A DNA stretch of 64,000 nucleotides from Humitalea sp050632385. Lineage in GTDB: Bacteria > Pseudomonadota > Alphaproteobacteria > Acetobacterales > Acetobacteraceae. The notes under the pieces are model-generated. The model worked only from the letters and a program-made list of their open reading frames with translations, was not told the DNA's origin and searched no databases. The first letter of the stretch is position 1. Each line of letters opens with the position of its first letter. The stretch spans positions 1,178,001 to 1,242,000 of the forward strand of contig NZ_CP192599.1 of NCBI RefSeq assembly GCF_050632385.1. The letters run 5' to 3'. The position numbers and the translations under genes were made by a program. Below are positions 8,240-16,504 of the stretch, piece by piece.

Positions 8240-8878
8240 TCAGGCCGTCTGGCCGCTGGACAGGCCGCCCTTTTCCATCAGGGATTCCACGACTTCCCAG
8301 TTGATCAGCTTGTCCAGGAAGTTCTGCAGGTAGTTCGGCCGCACGTTGCGGAAGTCGAGATAATACGCGTGCTCCCAGACGTCGGCGCCGAGGATCGGCG
8401 TGCCTTCGCCGGTCGCGATCGGATTGGAGCCGTTCGGCGTCTTCGTGACCTTCAGCTTGCCGCTCGGGTCCAGGATCAGCCAGGCCCAGCCGGAGCCGAA
8501 CTGGGTGACGCCGGCCTGCTTGAAGGCCTCCTTGAACTGCGCCAAGCCACCGAGGTCGGCCGTGATCTTTGCGCCGATCTTCGCTGGCAAGCTGTCACCG
8601 CCGCCACCGGGCTTCATGACCTGCCAGAACAGGGTGTGATTCCAATGTTGCCCGGCCTGGTTCAACACCGGCAGACCATCGGCGCCGGCGCGCCCCGCTT
8701 CGGCGACGATGGTCTCCAGGCTCTTGCCGGCCAGGCCCTTGGCCTCGATCAGCCCATTCAACGCGGTGACATAGGCCTGATGATGCTTGCCGTGATGAAG
8801 TTCCAGCGTCTCCTGGCACATGCCGGAGGCCGCGAGCGCGCCAGGGTCGTAGGGAAGGGGGGGGAGGGTGAAAGCCAT
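8240..8878 (-). CDS. sodB: Superoxide dismutase, Fe type
   Basis: Disproportionates superoxide to oxygen and hydrogen peroxide in the cytoplasm. Counting from ATG 8878, the metal ligands are H28 (ELHHGKHHQ), H81 (WNHTLFW), D166 and H170 (DVWEHAYY). Gln77, just before the second ligand histidine, is the position typical of Fe-dependent enzymes, as is GSGWAWL near 128. 212 residues. A longer frame starts seven codons upstream (8899), but MAFTLPPLPYDP is the usual N-terminus. It is monocistronic, and divergent from the squalene/phytoene synthase-family gene. Confidence 0.95.
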   Translation of the reverse strand: MAFTLPPLPYDPGALAASGMCQETLELHHGKHHQAYVTALNGLIEAKGLAGKSLETIVAEAGRAGADGLPVLNQAGQHWNHTLFWQVMKPGGGGDSLPAKIGAKITADLGGLAQFKEAFKQAGVTQFGSGWAWLILDPSGKLKVTKTPNGSNPIATGEGTPILGADVWEHAYYLDFRNVRPNYLQNFLDKLINWEVVESLMEKGGLSSGQTA

Positions 8879-8959
8879 GTGCGGTGTCTCCGATGCCAAA
8901 GGCTAAACCGAGGTAGGGGGAGGTCCTGGCAGCGTCAACCGGTCGTCCAAGATGGTGCA

Positions 8960-9856
8960 ATGCGAGACCTTGGGATAAGTCGCGACATGCCCCGTGACAT
9001 ATCGCCGATCATGGCATTCGCCCGCCGAGCGGATCCTGATCGCTTTCTTTGCACCCTCTTCGCGCCTGCCGCAGTGCGGGAAACCTTGTGTCTTTTGATG
9101 GCGTTCAACTACGAGTTGGCGCGGGCGCGCACGGCTGCGCGCAATCCAATGGCTGCCCTCATCAGGCTGCAATGGTGGCGAGACGCTGTGGCCGAAGCCG
9201 CTGCGGGCGCCGCGCCGCGCCGGCATGAGGTGGCCGAGCCGCTTCATGCGGCAATCCGTGCCGGGAGGCTTCCTGCGGAGGCGCTTACGGCACTGATTGA
9301 CGCCCGTGAAATCGAGATCGACGAGGATGGCATCTCGAGCAGCGTCGCCTTCGGTGCCTATCTGCGTGGTACGGCGGGCGGGCTGGCGGTGCTGACCGGG
9401 CGCGTCCTGGCAGCCCCAGGGACCGTGATGCCGTGTCTTGAGGCGATGGGCGCCGCCTATGGGCAGGCCGGCGTGTTGCGCAGCGTTGGCGCCCATGCCG
9501 CCCAGGGGCGCTGCCTGCTGCCGGTCGATGCACTGGCCAGACATGGGCTGTCGCCGCACAGCGTCATGGTGGACCCCAGTGTCGCAGGTCCCGTGCTGCG
9601 AGATCTGGCGCGTTCCGCGCTGGCAGCGCTGCCGTGTTGCACCGTGGCAGGCGGTGCGCTGGCGGCAGCGCTGCTGGTTGTATTGGCGCGGCGTGACCTC
9701 GTCGCACTTGCAGCAGGGCGCGCCGTCGCTGCGCCACGTGGCGTTGCTGACCGCCTGGCCGTTGCGATGGCGGGCATTCGCGGACGCGTTCACGTTCGGC
9801 CGCTTCGCGTAGCCGAAGGGGGATGTCTGCCTGGCCATCGGGAAGGTGGAGGCTGA
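8960..9856 (+). CDS. Squalene/phytoene synthase-family protein (NDUFAF6-like)
   Basis: Member of the trans-isoprenyl diphosphate synthase-like family. The start region carries DPDRFLCTLFAP followed by LLMAFNYELAR and IRLQWWRDAV, and ALIDAREIEIDED near the middle, as in the proteins usually found beside yajC-secDF in Alphaproteobacteria. The canonical double DxxxD substrate motifs of true phytoene synthases are not intact, so a role like the complex I assembly factor NDUFAF6 is more likely than carotenoid synthesis. Starts at 8960, 8987 or 9011 are all possible; 8987 or 9011 would fit the family's N-terminus better. The frame upstream of 8960 overlaps sodB and is not coding. Confidence 0.7.
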   Translation: MRDLGISRDMPRDISPIMAFARRADPDRFLCTLFAPAAVRETLCLLMAFNYELARARTAARNPMAALIRLQWWRDAVAEAAAGAAPRRHEVAEPLHAAIRAGRLPAEALTALIDAREIEIDEDGISSSVAFGAYLRGTAGGLAVLTGRVLAAPGTVMPCLEAMGAAYGQAGVLRSVGAHAAQGRCLLPVDALARHGLSPHSVMVDPSVAGPVLRDLARSALAALPCCTVAGGALAAALLVVLARRDLVALAAGRAVAAPRGVADRLAVAMAGIRGRVHVRPLRVAEGGCLPGHREGGG

Positions 9857-10058
9857 TCGCCCGGCGTCGTAAATGGGACCCGCTCTGGCCAGAACACGAC
9901 CGGGATGCCCTTGTTTCAGAGGCATCGCGCCGAATCAGACATGCTCACGGTGCTCCGTCGATCATTTGACGGCGTGTTTGGGCGGCTACGCGTCTGTCTT
10001 GGGAAGGGCGTTGCCACGGCTGGCGGGGCCCCGACCATGCGGCTATACGCTCCGCCGT

Positions 10059-10901
10059 ATGAAGGCCATGGCACCATCCTCATCGACTCTCATTGTGACA
10101 TCTGCCGATCACCCAGACTACACGGGCCGGGCGCTTGATGATCTCAAGGAAGGTTTTCGCGCATGGCGATTGTCGCTCGCGCTTGCGCGGCTCGATTTGC
10201 GCAATCGCTATCGTGGGTCGGTACTTGGCCCTTTTTGGTTTACACTGTCGTCTGCTGTGATGGTCGCCGGGCTGGGACTCCTGTATTCTCAGCTATTTAA
10301 GATAAATTTGACTGATTATCTTCCCCATCTGGCAGTCAGTTTGATCGTCTGGCAGATGATCTCCGGACTTATAACTGATGCCGTAGCGTGTATGACTGGT
10401 GTCGAAGGTGTAATACGTCAAGTTCGTTTACCATATACTGTCCACGCGCTGCGCTGCACCTTGCGAAATGCGCTTACTGCGCTTCATCAGATTCCATTGA
10501 TTGTGTTGGTGTTCGTTGTTCTGGGTCATAATCCGGGATGGAGTGCGCTTCTCGTTATTCCTGGAATTGCTATTTTGTGCGTAAATGGGTTTGCGTCCTG
10601 TATTTTTCTTGGAATGGTTTGTGCCCGCTTTCGCGATGTGGGCCACATTATTGGAAATGTATTGCAGCTCGCATTTTTCCTGACGCCCATCATGTGGAAG
10701 CCGGATATGCTTGGCGATATCAAAGTGTGGCTGCCGCTGAACCCTTTCTATGCGCTGCTGGAAACACTTCGGGGTCCCTTGGTGGAAGGCGGCGGAGCCC
10801 CGCTGGCTTGGCTCGCAGCTTTGGTTTTCACGAGCGCGAACTGCGCTATCGCCTTCATGTTTTTCGCGCGTTTTCGTTCGCGCATCGCATTTTGGGTCTG
10901 A
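10059..10901 (+). CDS. Polysaccharide ABC exporter permease, Wzm/TagG-like
   Basis: Inner-membrane permease of an ABC-2 exporter for surface polysaccharide (O-antigen, capsule or teichoic-type polymers). Family features are LARLDLRNRYRGSVLGPFW near the N-terminus, LLYSQLFKINLTDYLPHL, six hydrophobic segments, and the C-terminal TPIMWKPDML then LNPFYALLETLR. Length 280 from ATG 10059; the longer open frame back to 9873 is not family-like. The cognate ATPase follows after 6 bases. Codons between about 10230 and 10700 are AT-richer than the surroundings, in keeping with transfer of surface genes but also with a membrane protein. Confidence 0.85.
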   Translation: MKAMAPSSSTLIVTSADHPDYTGRALDDLKEGFRAWRLSLALARLDLRNRYRGSVLGPFWFTLSSAVMVAGLGLLYSQLFKINLTDYLPHLAVSLIVWQMISGLITDAVACMTGVEGVIRQVRLPYTVHALRCTLRNALTALHQIPLIVLVFVVLGHNPGWSALLVIPGIAILCVNGFASCIFLGMVCARFRDVGHIIGNVLQLAFFLTPIMWKPDMLGDIKVWLPLNPFYALLETLRGPLVEGGGAPLAWLAALVFTSANCAIAFMFFARFRSRIAFWV

Positions 10902-10907
10902 TCTGAA

Positions 10908-11636
10908 ATGGCTGCTCACATCGAGGCAACCCGCCTGGCGGTCGCGTTTCCACTTTATCACGCGCCAGCACGCAGCTTGAAAAAGCGTTTACTGTCCAAG
11001 GCTGGAATTCGCGTTCGCACCGACGAGAGCAACAGGGTCGTTGTGCAGGCCCTGCACGATCTGTCATTTGAAATTCGGCAAGGCGAACGTGTCGCCCTCG
11101 TCGGGCAGAACGGCGCTGGCAAGACCACACTTTTGCGGGTTCTTGCGGGAATTTTTGAACCTGTTGCGGGATCCCTTCGCGTGGATGGGGAGATCGGCAG
11201 CCTGATCGATCCCGGGGCAGGCATGGATCCCGACAGCACCGGTCGGGAGAATATCCGTCTGCGCGCCCTCTACCGAGGGTTGGACGATGCCGCGGCCGCT
11301 GAGCTTGAGGCGGAGGCCGCTGCGTTTTCCGGTCTAGGCGAATTTCTGGACGTGCCGATCAGAGGCTACTCCGCCGGCATGGCCGTGCGCCTGTCCTTCG
11401 CCATGGCGACCGCCATGCAGCCCGCCATCTTGCTGATGGACGAATGGTTCCTCGCCGGCGACGCCGATTTCATGACGAAGGCAGAAGAACGGCTCGCGCA
11501 ACTCGTGCAGGGATCGGAAATCATGGTCATCGCGACGCACGACATGGCTGTCGTCCGCCGATGGTGCACCCGAGTGATCCGTATGGAGGGGGGCAGGATT
11601 ATTGGTGATGGCACGCCAGACGAAGTGATTGGATAG
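10908..11636 (+). CDS. Polysaccharide ABC exporter ATP-binding protein, Wzt/TagH-like
   Basis: Cytoplasmic ATPase partner of the upstream permease. Walker A GQNGAGKTT is at residues 66-74, the signature has the exporter form YSAGMAVRLSFA, and Walker B is LLMDEWFLAGD, followed by ATHD. The N-terminal SLKKRLL stretch before the core is typical of Wzt/KpsT-like ATPases. It ends at 242 residues, so it lacks the C-terminal carbohydrate-binding domain of long Wzt proteins. That suggests export of a polymer without a recognised non-reducing-end cap. No glycosyltransferases are adjacent. Confidence 0.85.
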   Translation: MAAHIEATRLAVAFPLYHAPARSLKKRLLSKAGIRVRTDESNRVVVQALHDLSFEIRQGERVALVGQNGAGKTTLLRVLAGIFEPVAGSLRVDGEIGSLIDPGAGMDPDSTGRENIRLRALYRGLDDAAAAELEAEAAAFSGLGEFLDVPIRGYSAGMAVRLSFAMATAMQPAILLMDEWFLAGDADFMTKAEERLAQLVQGSEIMVIATHDMAVVRRWCTRVIRMEGGRIIGDGTPDEVIG

Positions 11637-11642
11637 AGGGAG

Positions 11643-11657
11643 CCAAGCCGCGCTTGG
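11643..11657. terminator. Possible weak terminator hairpin
   Basis: CCAAGC (11643-11648) and GCTTGG (11652-11657) can pair around a CGC loop, just after the Wzt-like stop and in front of the convergent TauD-type gene. A 6-bp stem without a T-run is weak. I list it because the two genes converge here over a 102-base gap. Confidence 0.35.
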
Positions 11658-11738
11658 AAGCCCGCGCGCATGTGGCGACACGGGCTCATCGAGGCGTGGA
11701 GGAATTTCCCGCCCCATAGCGCGTCCACATTTGCGTCG

Positions 11739-12614
11739 TCAGACCGGCTTCTGACCCTTCACCACGCAGCGATGCAGCAACCGCCGCTCCGTGCTTTCGA
11801 AGGCTTCGCGCCGGTGCATCGTGCAGCGGTTGTCCCAGATCAGCATGTCGCCCAGCCGCCACTGCTGCGTCCAGATGAAATCGCCGCCCAGCACATGCGC
11901 CCATAGCGCATCGAGCAGGCGCTCGCTGTCCGCCACCTCCAGGCCCAAGACATAGGCGTTGCTGCGCTTGCCCAGATACAGCGACGGCCGCCCGGTTTCC
12001 GGATGGGTGCGGACGATGGGATGCACCGCGCCCGCGATGTCGCGGATATCGCCGCTGGCCGGCGCGACGGTGCCCGGCCGCTGCTTGCCGGAGGACACAT
12101 AGACCGCATCATGCTTGATGCTCCGGCCCGCCACCCGCGCCTTGAGCGCTTCCGGCAGCGCCGCATAGGCTGCTTCCATGTTCAGATAGCTGGTGTCGCC
12201 ACCGGCCGCCGGGATCTCCAGCGACCGCAGCAGGCTGGCCGAGGGCGGCGTATCGACGAAGCACATGTCGGTATGCCAATCGGCTTCCCCGGCGCCGAGT
12301 TCACCGACCGGCTTGCCGTTTTCGACGATGTTGGAGATTTTCACGATCTCCGGAATGCCCTCGACATAGACCTTGCCGGTCAGCCGCGTGCCCGGATTGA
12401 AGTCCAGCTCCCCAAAGCGGCGCGACAGGGCGACATGGGTGGGGTCGTCGATATCGACCCCCCGCAGGCGGATCACCAAATGATCCAGCCAAGCCTGGCG
12501 GAGCACGGCGAAATCAGCATCGGTCAAATTTGCGAGGTCCGCGCCCTCGATATCCGCGCCCAGGGCGCGGCCACTGGGGCGCACCCGGATGGTGCTGCCG
12601 ACATGGTCCAGCAT
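11739..12614 (-). CDS. TauD/TfdA-family 2-oxoglutarate-dependent dioxygenase
   Basis: Non-haem Fe(II) enzyme that hydroxylates a substrate while decarboxylating 2-oxoglutarate; relatives release sulfite from taurine or cleave phenoxyacetates. From ATG 12614 the metal triad is H114 and D116 (WHTDMCF) plus the distal H267 (CTMHRREAF), with arginines around 277-282 for 2-oxoglutarate. 291 residues. The GRALGADIEGADLANL start is family-like; a much longer frame upstream overlaps the regulator and is rejected. It is divergent from the FadR-type gene, with a palindromic operator between. The neighbouring sugar-type importer may bring in its substrate. Substrate unknown. Confidence 0.87.
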   Translation of the reverse strand: MLDHVGSTIRVRPSGRALGADIEGADLANLTDADFAVLRQAWLDHLVIRLRGVDIDDPTHVALSRRFGELDFNPGTRLTGKVYVEGIPEIVKISNIVENGKPVGELGAGEADWHTDMCFVDTPPSASLLRSLEIPAAGGDTSYLNMEAAYAALPEALKARVAGRSIKHDAVYVSSGKQRPGTVAPASGDIRDIAGAVHPIVRTHPETGRPSLYLGKRSNAYVLGLEVADSERLLDALWAHVLGGDFIWTQQWRLGDMLIWDNRCTMHRREAFESTERRLLHRCVVKGQKPV

Positions 12615-12677
12615 CGTTGTGTCCTCCCACGAACCAGCGAAGGCTAGGCGCGGCGTTGGGCGAAGGTCAAGGTAAAG

Positions 12678-12688
12678 TGGTCTGACCA
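12678..12688. promoter_or_regulatory. FadR/GntR-type operator TGGTCTGACCA
   Basis: A perfect 5+1+5 palindrome, TGGTC-T-GACCA, in the 111-base divergent gap. It matches the FadR-subfamily operator pattern (TGGTnnnACCA) closely. The regulator encoded 38 bases downstream is FadR-type, so autoregulation and control of both divergent genes is likely. Confidence 0.7.
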
Positions 12689-12725
12689 GTTGACGGGTCT
12701 GTCCGCCGAGCCCTAGCCTTCCGCC

Positions 12726-13457
12726 ATGGCAGTCAAGGCGCACCAGGATTTCCCGACGCTGAAGCTCATCCGCCCCAAGCGGATGTATGAGCAGATCGCC
12801 GAGCAGATCGAGGCGCTGATCCGCGCCGGCACCTTCACCGCCAATGTCCGCCTGCCGGGCGAGCGCGAATTGGCCGAACGCATCGGAGTCAGTCGCCCAT
12901 CCCTGCGGGAGGCGTTGATCGCGCTGGAAACCGCCGGGCTGATCGAGACGCGGATGGGCGACGGCACCTATGTGCGCCAGGACCTCGGCGGTTCCCCCAT
13001 CTTCCCGCTCAGTGCGGCCGGCGACCTCGGCCCCGGGACGCTGGAGCAGTTCGAGGCGCGCCGGGCGCTGGAATGCGCCGCCGCCGAACTTGCGGCGACC
13101 CGCGCGACGACCGACCAGCGCACCGCGCTGCGCGATTGCCTGGCGCGGATGACCGCGCTGGTCGAAGCCGACACCAGCCCCGCCGAGGAACATGAAGCGT
13201 TCCACCTGCTGCTGGTCGATGCTGCCCACAATCAGATTTTTTCGCGCACCGTGCGGGACCTGTGGCGCGCCCGGCAGGGGGCGATGTGGGAGACCCTGCG
13301 CCGCAAGGTCGAGAACAAGGCAAGCTGGCGCGCCGGCCTGGTGTTTCGCGCGCAGCTCATGGATGCGCTGGAGGCGCGGGACGGCGCCGCAGCGCGCGCC
13401 CTGATGGACGCGCATTTCCACCGCGTCGGGCGCAACTACTTCGATCCCAAGGAATAG
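12726..13457 (+). CDS. GntR/FadR-subfamily transcriptional regulator
   Basis: DNA-binding repressor or activator with an N-terminal winged helix (about residues 17-88, including LPGERELAERIGVSRPSLREAL) and a C-terminal all-helical FCD ligand-binding domain (about 105-235) with the metal-binding histidine positions. 243 residues. The ATG at 12726 is at a normal distance before the first helix. It heads the ABC importer genes, which start 36 bases after its stop, and is divergent from the TauD-type gene. The ligand is probably a small carboxylic acid derived from the importer's substrate. Confidence 0.9.
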   Translation: MAVKAHQDFPTLKLIRPKRMYEQIAEQIEALIRAGTFTANVRLPGERELAERIGVSRPSLREALIALETAGLIETRMGDGTYVRQDLGGSPIFPLSAAGDLGPGTLEQFEARRALECAAAELAATRATTDQRTALRDCLARMTALVEADTSPAEEHEAFHLLLVDAAHNQIFSRTVRDLWRARQGAMWETLRRKVENKASWRAGLVFRAQLMDALEARDGAAARALMDAHFHRVGRNYFDPKE

Positions 13458-13492
13458 CCGACCAAAGGCAGCACAGGGGGAGGACAAGAAAA

Positions 13493-14800
13493 ATGAACCA
13501 GACCATCACCCGCCGAGCCACGCTCGCCGCCACGCTGGGCGGCCTGGCCGCGCCTGTCCTGGTCGGCGCGCAGCAGCCCACGACGATCACCATGTGGACC
13601 TTCCTCGATCCCAGTCGTCCGGGTGGCCGGGAATCGGCGCTCAAATCCATCATCGAAAGTTTCGAGCGCGCCAACCCGACCCTGCGCATCCGGGTGGAAC
13701 CGCAGGTCTGGACCACGATGGCGGAGCGCTTCGTGCTGGGCGCCAATGCCCGCAACGCGCCCGACATTTCCTGGGTCAACGACAACAATCTGGCGCTGCT
13801 GGGGGCATCGAACGCGGCGGCGGACCTCAAGCCCGTGGTCGATGCCTGGAGCCCGGCGCGCCGCGCCGACCAGAACCTGCCGGCGGCGTTGCAGGCGGCG
13901 ACGCAGAACGGAAAGCTGATCGCCATGCCGCTGATGGCGACGACCTTCGTGCTCATGTACCGCAAGGACCTGCTGGCTGCCGCCGGGCTGACGACCGATG
14001 CGCTGAAGACCTGGGATGGGCTGGTGGACGCCGCCAAGGCGATGACGCGCGATATCAATGGCGATGGCCAGCCGGATATCTGGGGCATGGGCCTTGGCCT
14101 GGGGACAGAACGGTTTTCCGTCACCCCGGCGGTGCTGGCCGCCATCGGGTTGCAGGGGCAGTTGTTCGACGGCGAATGCCGCGCGCGGCTGGCGACGCCG
14201 GAGGCCGCGCGCGCCGTGCAATGGCAGGCCGACCTGATCCTGAAGCATCGGGTGACGCCGCGTGAGGCGGTCGCGATGACCTCCGATGACGCGATCGACC
14301 AGTTCGCCGCCGGGCGCTACGCGATGGAGGTCATCTCCAACGCCCGCTTCGACCAGATCCAGCGCACGGCCTCTGGCTGGAACAAGGCGGACCTCGGCCT
14401 GGCACCCATTCCGGGTTGGACGGCCGATCGGCCTGGGCCAACCCTGACCACCGGCTGGTTCGCCACGGCATGGCGCGCGTCGCCCCGGGTGCGGGATGCG
14501 ACGCGGTTCATCGACCACATGGCCAATGCCGAAGCGATGGCGCTGTGGAACCTGCCGGGGATGCAGGTGCCGATGCTGAAATCACTCGTCGCACGGCCAG
14601 AGATGCAACTGCCGGAGAATGCGCATCTGACCCAGATCGCAAACTTCTTCGCCGCATCCGGTTTCTCGATGCCCAGCCAATGCGCCTGGGGTCGGACCCT
14701 GGCCGATTTCAACCTGGCGACGCAGCAGGTGGTTCTCGGCCAGCGGGATGCGATGGCGGCGATGCGGATTGCCGAACGGGCGACGCAGGACCGCCAGTAG
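13493..14800 (+). CDS. ABC importer solute-binding protein, family 1 (sugar type)
   Basis: Periplasmic binding protein of the carbohydrate uptake (CUT1) class. The export signal TRRATLAATLGGLAAPVLVGAQ carries two arginines and resembles a Tat or Sec signal. The mature part has the family pattern (TITMWTFLDP, then ERANPTLRIRVEP and ISWVNDNNLALL). 435 residues from ATG 13493, with GGGGGAGG nine bases upstream. The long frame upstream is antisense-quality sequence inside the regulator. It is followed directly by two permeases and an ATPase, so the importer is complete. The substrate could be a sugar, polyol or glycerophospho compound; nothing decides. Confidence 0.9.
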   Translation: MNQTITRRATLAATLGGLAAPVLVGAQQPTTITMWTFLDPSRPGGRESALKSIIESFERANPTLRIRVEPQVWTTMAERFVLGANARNAPDISWVNDNNLALLGASNAAADLKPVVDAWSPARRADQNLPAALQAATQNGKLIAMPLMATTFVLMYRKDLLAAAGLTTDALKTWDGLVDAAKAMTRDINGDGQPDIWGMGLGLGTERFSVTPAVLAAIGLQGQLFDGECRARLATPEAARAVQWQADLILKHRVTPREAVAMTSDDAIDQFAAGRYAMEVISNARFDQIQRTASGWNKADLGLAPIPGWTADRPGPTLTTGWFATAWRASPRVRDATRFIDHMANAEAMALWNLPGMQVPMLKSLVARPEMQLPENAHLTQIANFFAASGFSMPSQCAWGRTLADFNLATQQVVLGQRDAMAAMRIAERATQDRQ

Positions 14801-15667
14801 GTGCGTCGCGCGGAACGCTTTGTACCCTGGCGGTTGCTGGCGCCGGCGCTGTTCCTGGAAACGGCGCTGGTGCTGGGGCCGCTGGTGATCGCCTTCTACT
14901 ACAGCCTGCACAATGTGCGTTTCTTCCAGATCCGGCGCTTTGTCGGGTTGGAGAACTACGCCCGTGCGTTGGAATCACCCGAGGTGCTGTCGGCGCTCTG
15001 GGTGACGGCGGTGTTTTCCATCTTCGCGCTGGTGCTGACTTTCGTGCTGGGATTTGCCTTGGCGGTGTGGCTGGAGCGTGACGGGCGCTTCGCCACGGTG
15101 ATGCGCGCAGTGGTCCTGGTGCCCTACATGATCGCCATGCTGGTGGGGTCGATGCTGCTGAAATGGCTGTTCAGCCAGGAGGCAGGGCTGTCGTCGCTGG
15201 CCCTCGGCCCCTTCGGGCTTGGCGACGTCTCGATCCTGGCGGAACCGCGCACTGCCATGGCGGCGCTGGTGTTTAACGCGATGTGGCGCGACAGCGCCTT
15301 CGCCATGATCATGCTGCTGGCCGGGCTGAAGGCCATTCCTCCGGAACTGCACCTGGCCGCGCGCGTGGACGGCGCCAGCGCCTTGATGCGCTTTCGCCGC
15401 ATCACCCTGCCGTTGCTGCGCATCCCCATGCTGATCACGCTGGTCCGGCTGCTGGTGCATTTCGTGAACATCCTGACCTTCCCGCTGATCCTGACCGGCG
15501 GCGGTCCTGGCAATGCGACGGAGGTGGTGGTGCTGAAGGTGTTTCGGCTGGGCTTTGCCGATCATGTGCTGGGCCAGGCGAATGCCCTGGCGCTGCTGGT
15601 GTTCCTGGCCAACATGGTGCTGGTCGGCATCCTGTTGGCGCTGTTTCGGCGCGCGGGGCGGATCTGA
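14801..15667 (+). CDS. ABC importer permease, MalF/UgpA-like
   Basis: Inner-membrane permease of the CUT1 importer. About six transmembrane segments and the EAA loop contacting the ATPase (ELHLAARVDGASALMRFRRI) are visible. GTG start immediately after the stop of the binding protein gene, with no gap; the second permease overlaps its stop by one base. 288 residues, normal for the family. It forms a heterodimer with the next gene product. Confidence 0.9.
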   Translation: MRRAERFVPWRLLAPALFLETALVLGPLVIAFYYSLHNVRFFQIRRFVGLENYARALESPEVLSALWVTAVFSIFALVLTFVLGFALAVWLERDGRFATVMRAVVLVPYMIAMLVGSMLLKWLFSQEAGLSSLALGPFGLGDVSILAEPRTAMAALVFNAMWRDSAFAMIMLLAGLKAIPPELHLAARVDGASALMRFRRITLPLLRIPMLITLVRLLVHFVNILTFPLILTGGGPGNATEVVVLKVFRLGFADHVLGQANALALLVFLANMVLVGILLALFRRAGRI

Positions 15668-16497
15668 TGCAGTTTGCCATTCTGCGCCGGCGCATGCTGC
15701 GGACTGGGGTGAACCTGCTAATCGCGGTCTTCGCGCTGTTCCCGATCCTCTGGGGGCTGTCGTCGTCGCTGAAGCCCGCCGACCACATCGTCGAGTTCCC
15801 GCCCCGGCTGCTGCCGGAATCCCCGACGGGCGAACACTACGTGCGAATTTTCCAGGACGGCGCGGCCTATTACATCGGCAATTCCATCCTGATTTCGGCG
15901 GCGACGATCCTGCTGACGATCAGCCTGGCGGCCTTTGGCGGCTACGCGCTGGCGCGCTTCGACTTCCGCGGCCGCAGCGCCGTGATGATGGCGACGATCG
16001 GGGTGATGAGCATTCCTATTGCGTCGCTGCTGGTGCCGACCTTCACCTTGCTGAGCGCCGTGGGGCTGTTCGATACGCGGCTCGGCCTAGTGCTGCTTTA
16101 CAGCGCCTACCAATTGCCGGCGGCGATGTGGATGCTCTACGGCTACTTCATGTCGCTGCCGGTCGAGGTGGAGAACGCCGCGCGTGTCGATGGCTGTTCG
16201 CCGTTGCGGACGCTGTGGAAGGTGGTGCTGCCGCTATCCAAGCCCGGCCTGGTGGCGGCAGCGCTGTTCGCGCTGGTCTTTGCCTGGAACGATTTTGTCG
16301 TGGCGGTGACCATGACCAGTTCGCAGGAAACGCGCACCTTCCCCGTTGCCATCTACTTCTACCTTGGCTTCTACGGCCGGGAATGGGGCCCGTTGCTGGC
16401 GGCGTCGCTGGTGTCGATCGTGCCGATTCTTGCCGTCTTCATTTTCCTGCAGCGGTATTTCATGTCCGGCCTGACCGGCGGCGGCGTGAAGGGGTAA
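15667..16497 (+). CDS. ABC importer permease, MalG/UgpE-like
   Basis: Second permease of the importer. The N-terminal signal-like helix, the SLKPADHIVEFPP loop after it and the EAA loop (PVEVENAARVDGCSPLRTLW) are characteristic. It starts at ATG 15667 in a TGATG overlap and has 276 residues. The ATPase gene begins 7 bases after its stop. Roles and partners follow from the four-gene unit. Confidence 0.9.
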   Translation: MQFAILRRRMLRTGVNLLIAVFALFPILWGLSSSLKPADHIVEFPPRLLPESPTGEHYVRIFQDGAAYYIGNSILISAATILLTISLAAFGGYALARFDFRGRSAVMMATIGVMSIPIASLLVPTFTLLSAVGLFDTRLGLVLLYSAYQLPAAMWMLYGYFMSLPVEVENAARVDGCSPLRTLWKVVLPLSKPGLVAAALFALVFAWNDFVVAVTMTSSQETRTFPVAIYFYLGFYGREWGPLLAASLVSIVPILAVFIFLQRYFMSGLTGGGVKG

Positions 16498-16504
16498 TTG
16501 CCTG

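Noticed and set aside
8369..8959. Upstream extension of the squalene/phytoene synthase-family frame
   Set aside because: It lies antisense to sodB and lacks family character; the protein begins at or after 8960.
12615..13487. Upstream extension of the TauD-type frame through the regulator gene
   Set aside because: It is antisense to an intact FadR-type regulator and crosses the operator.
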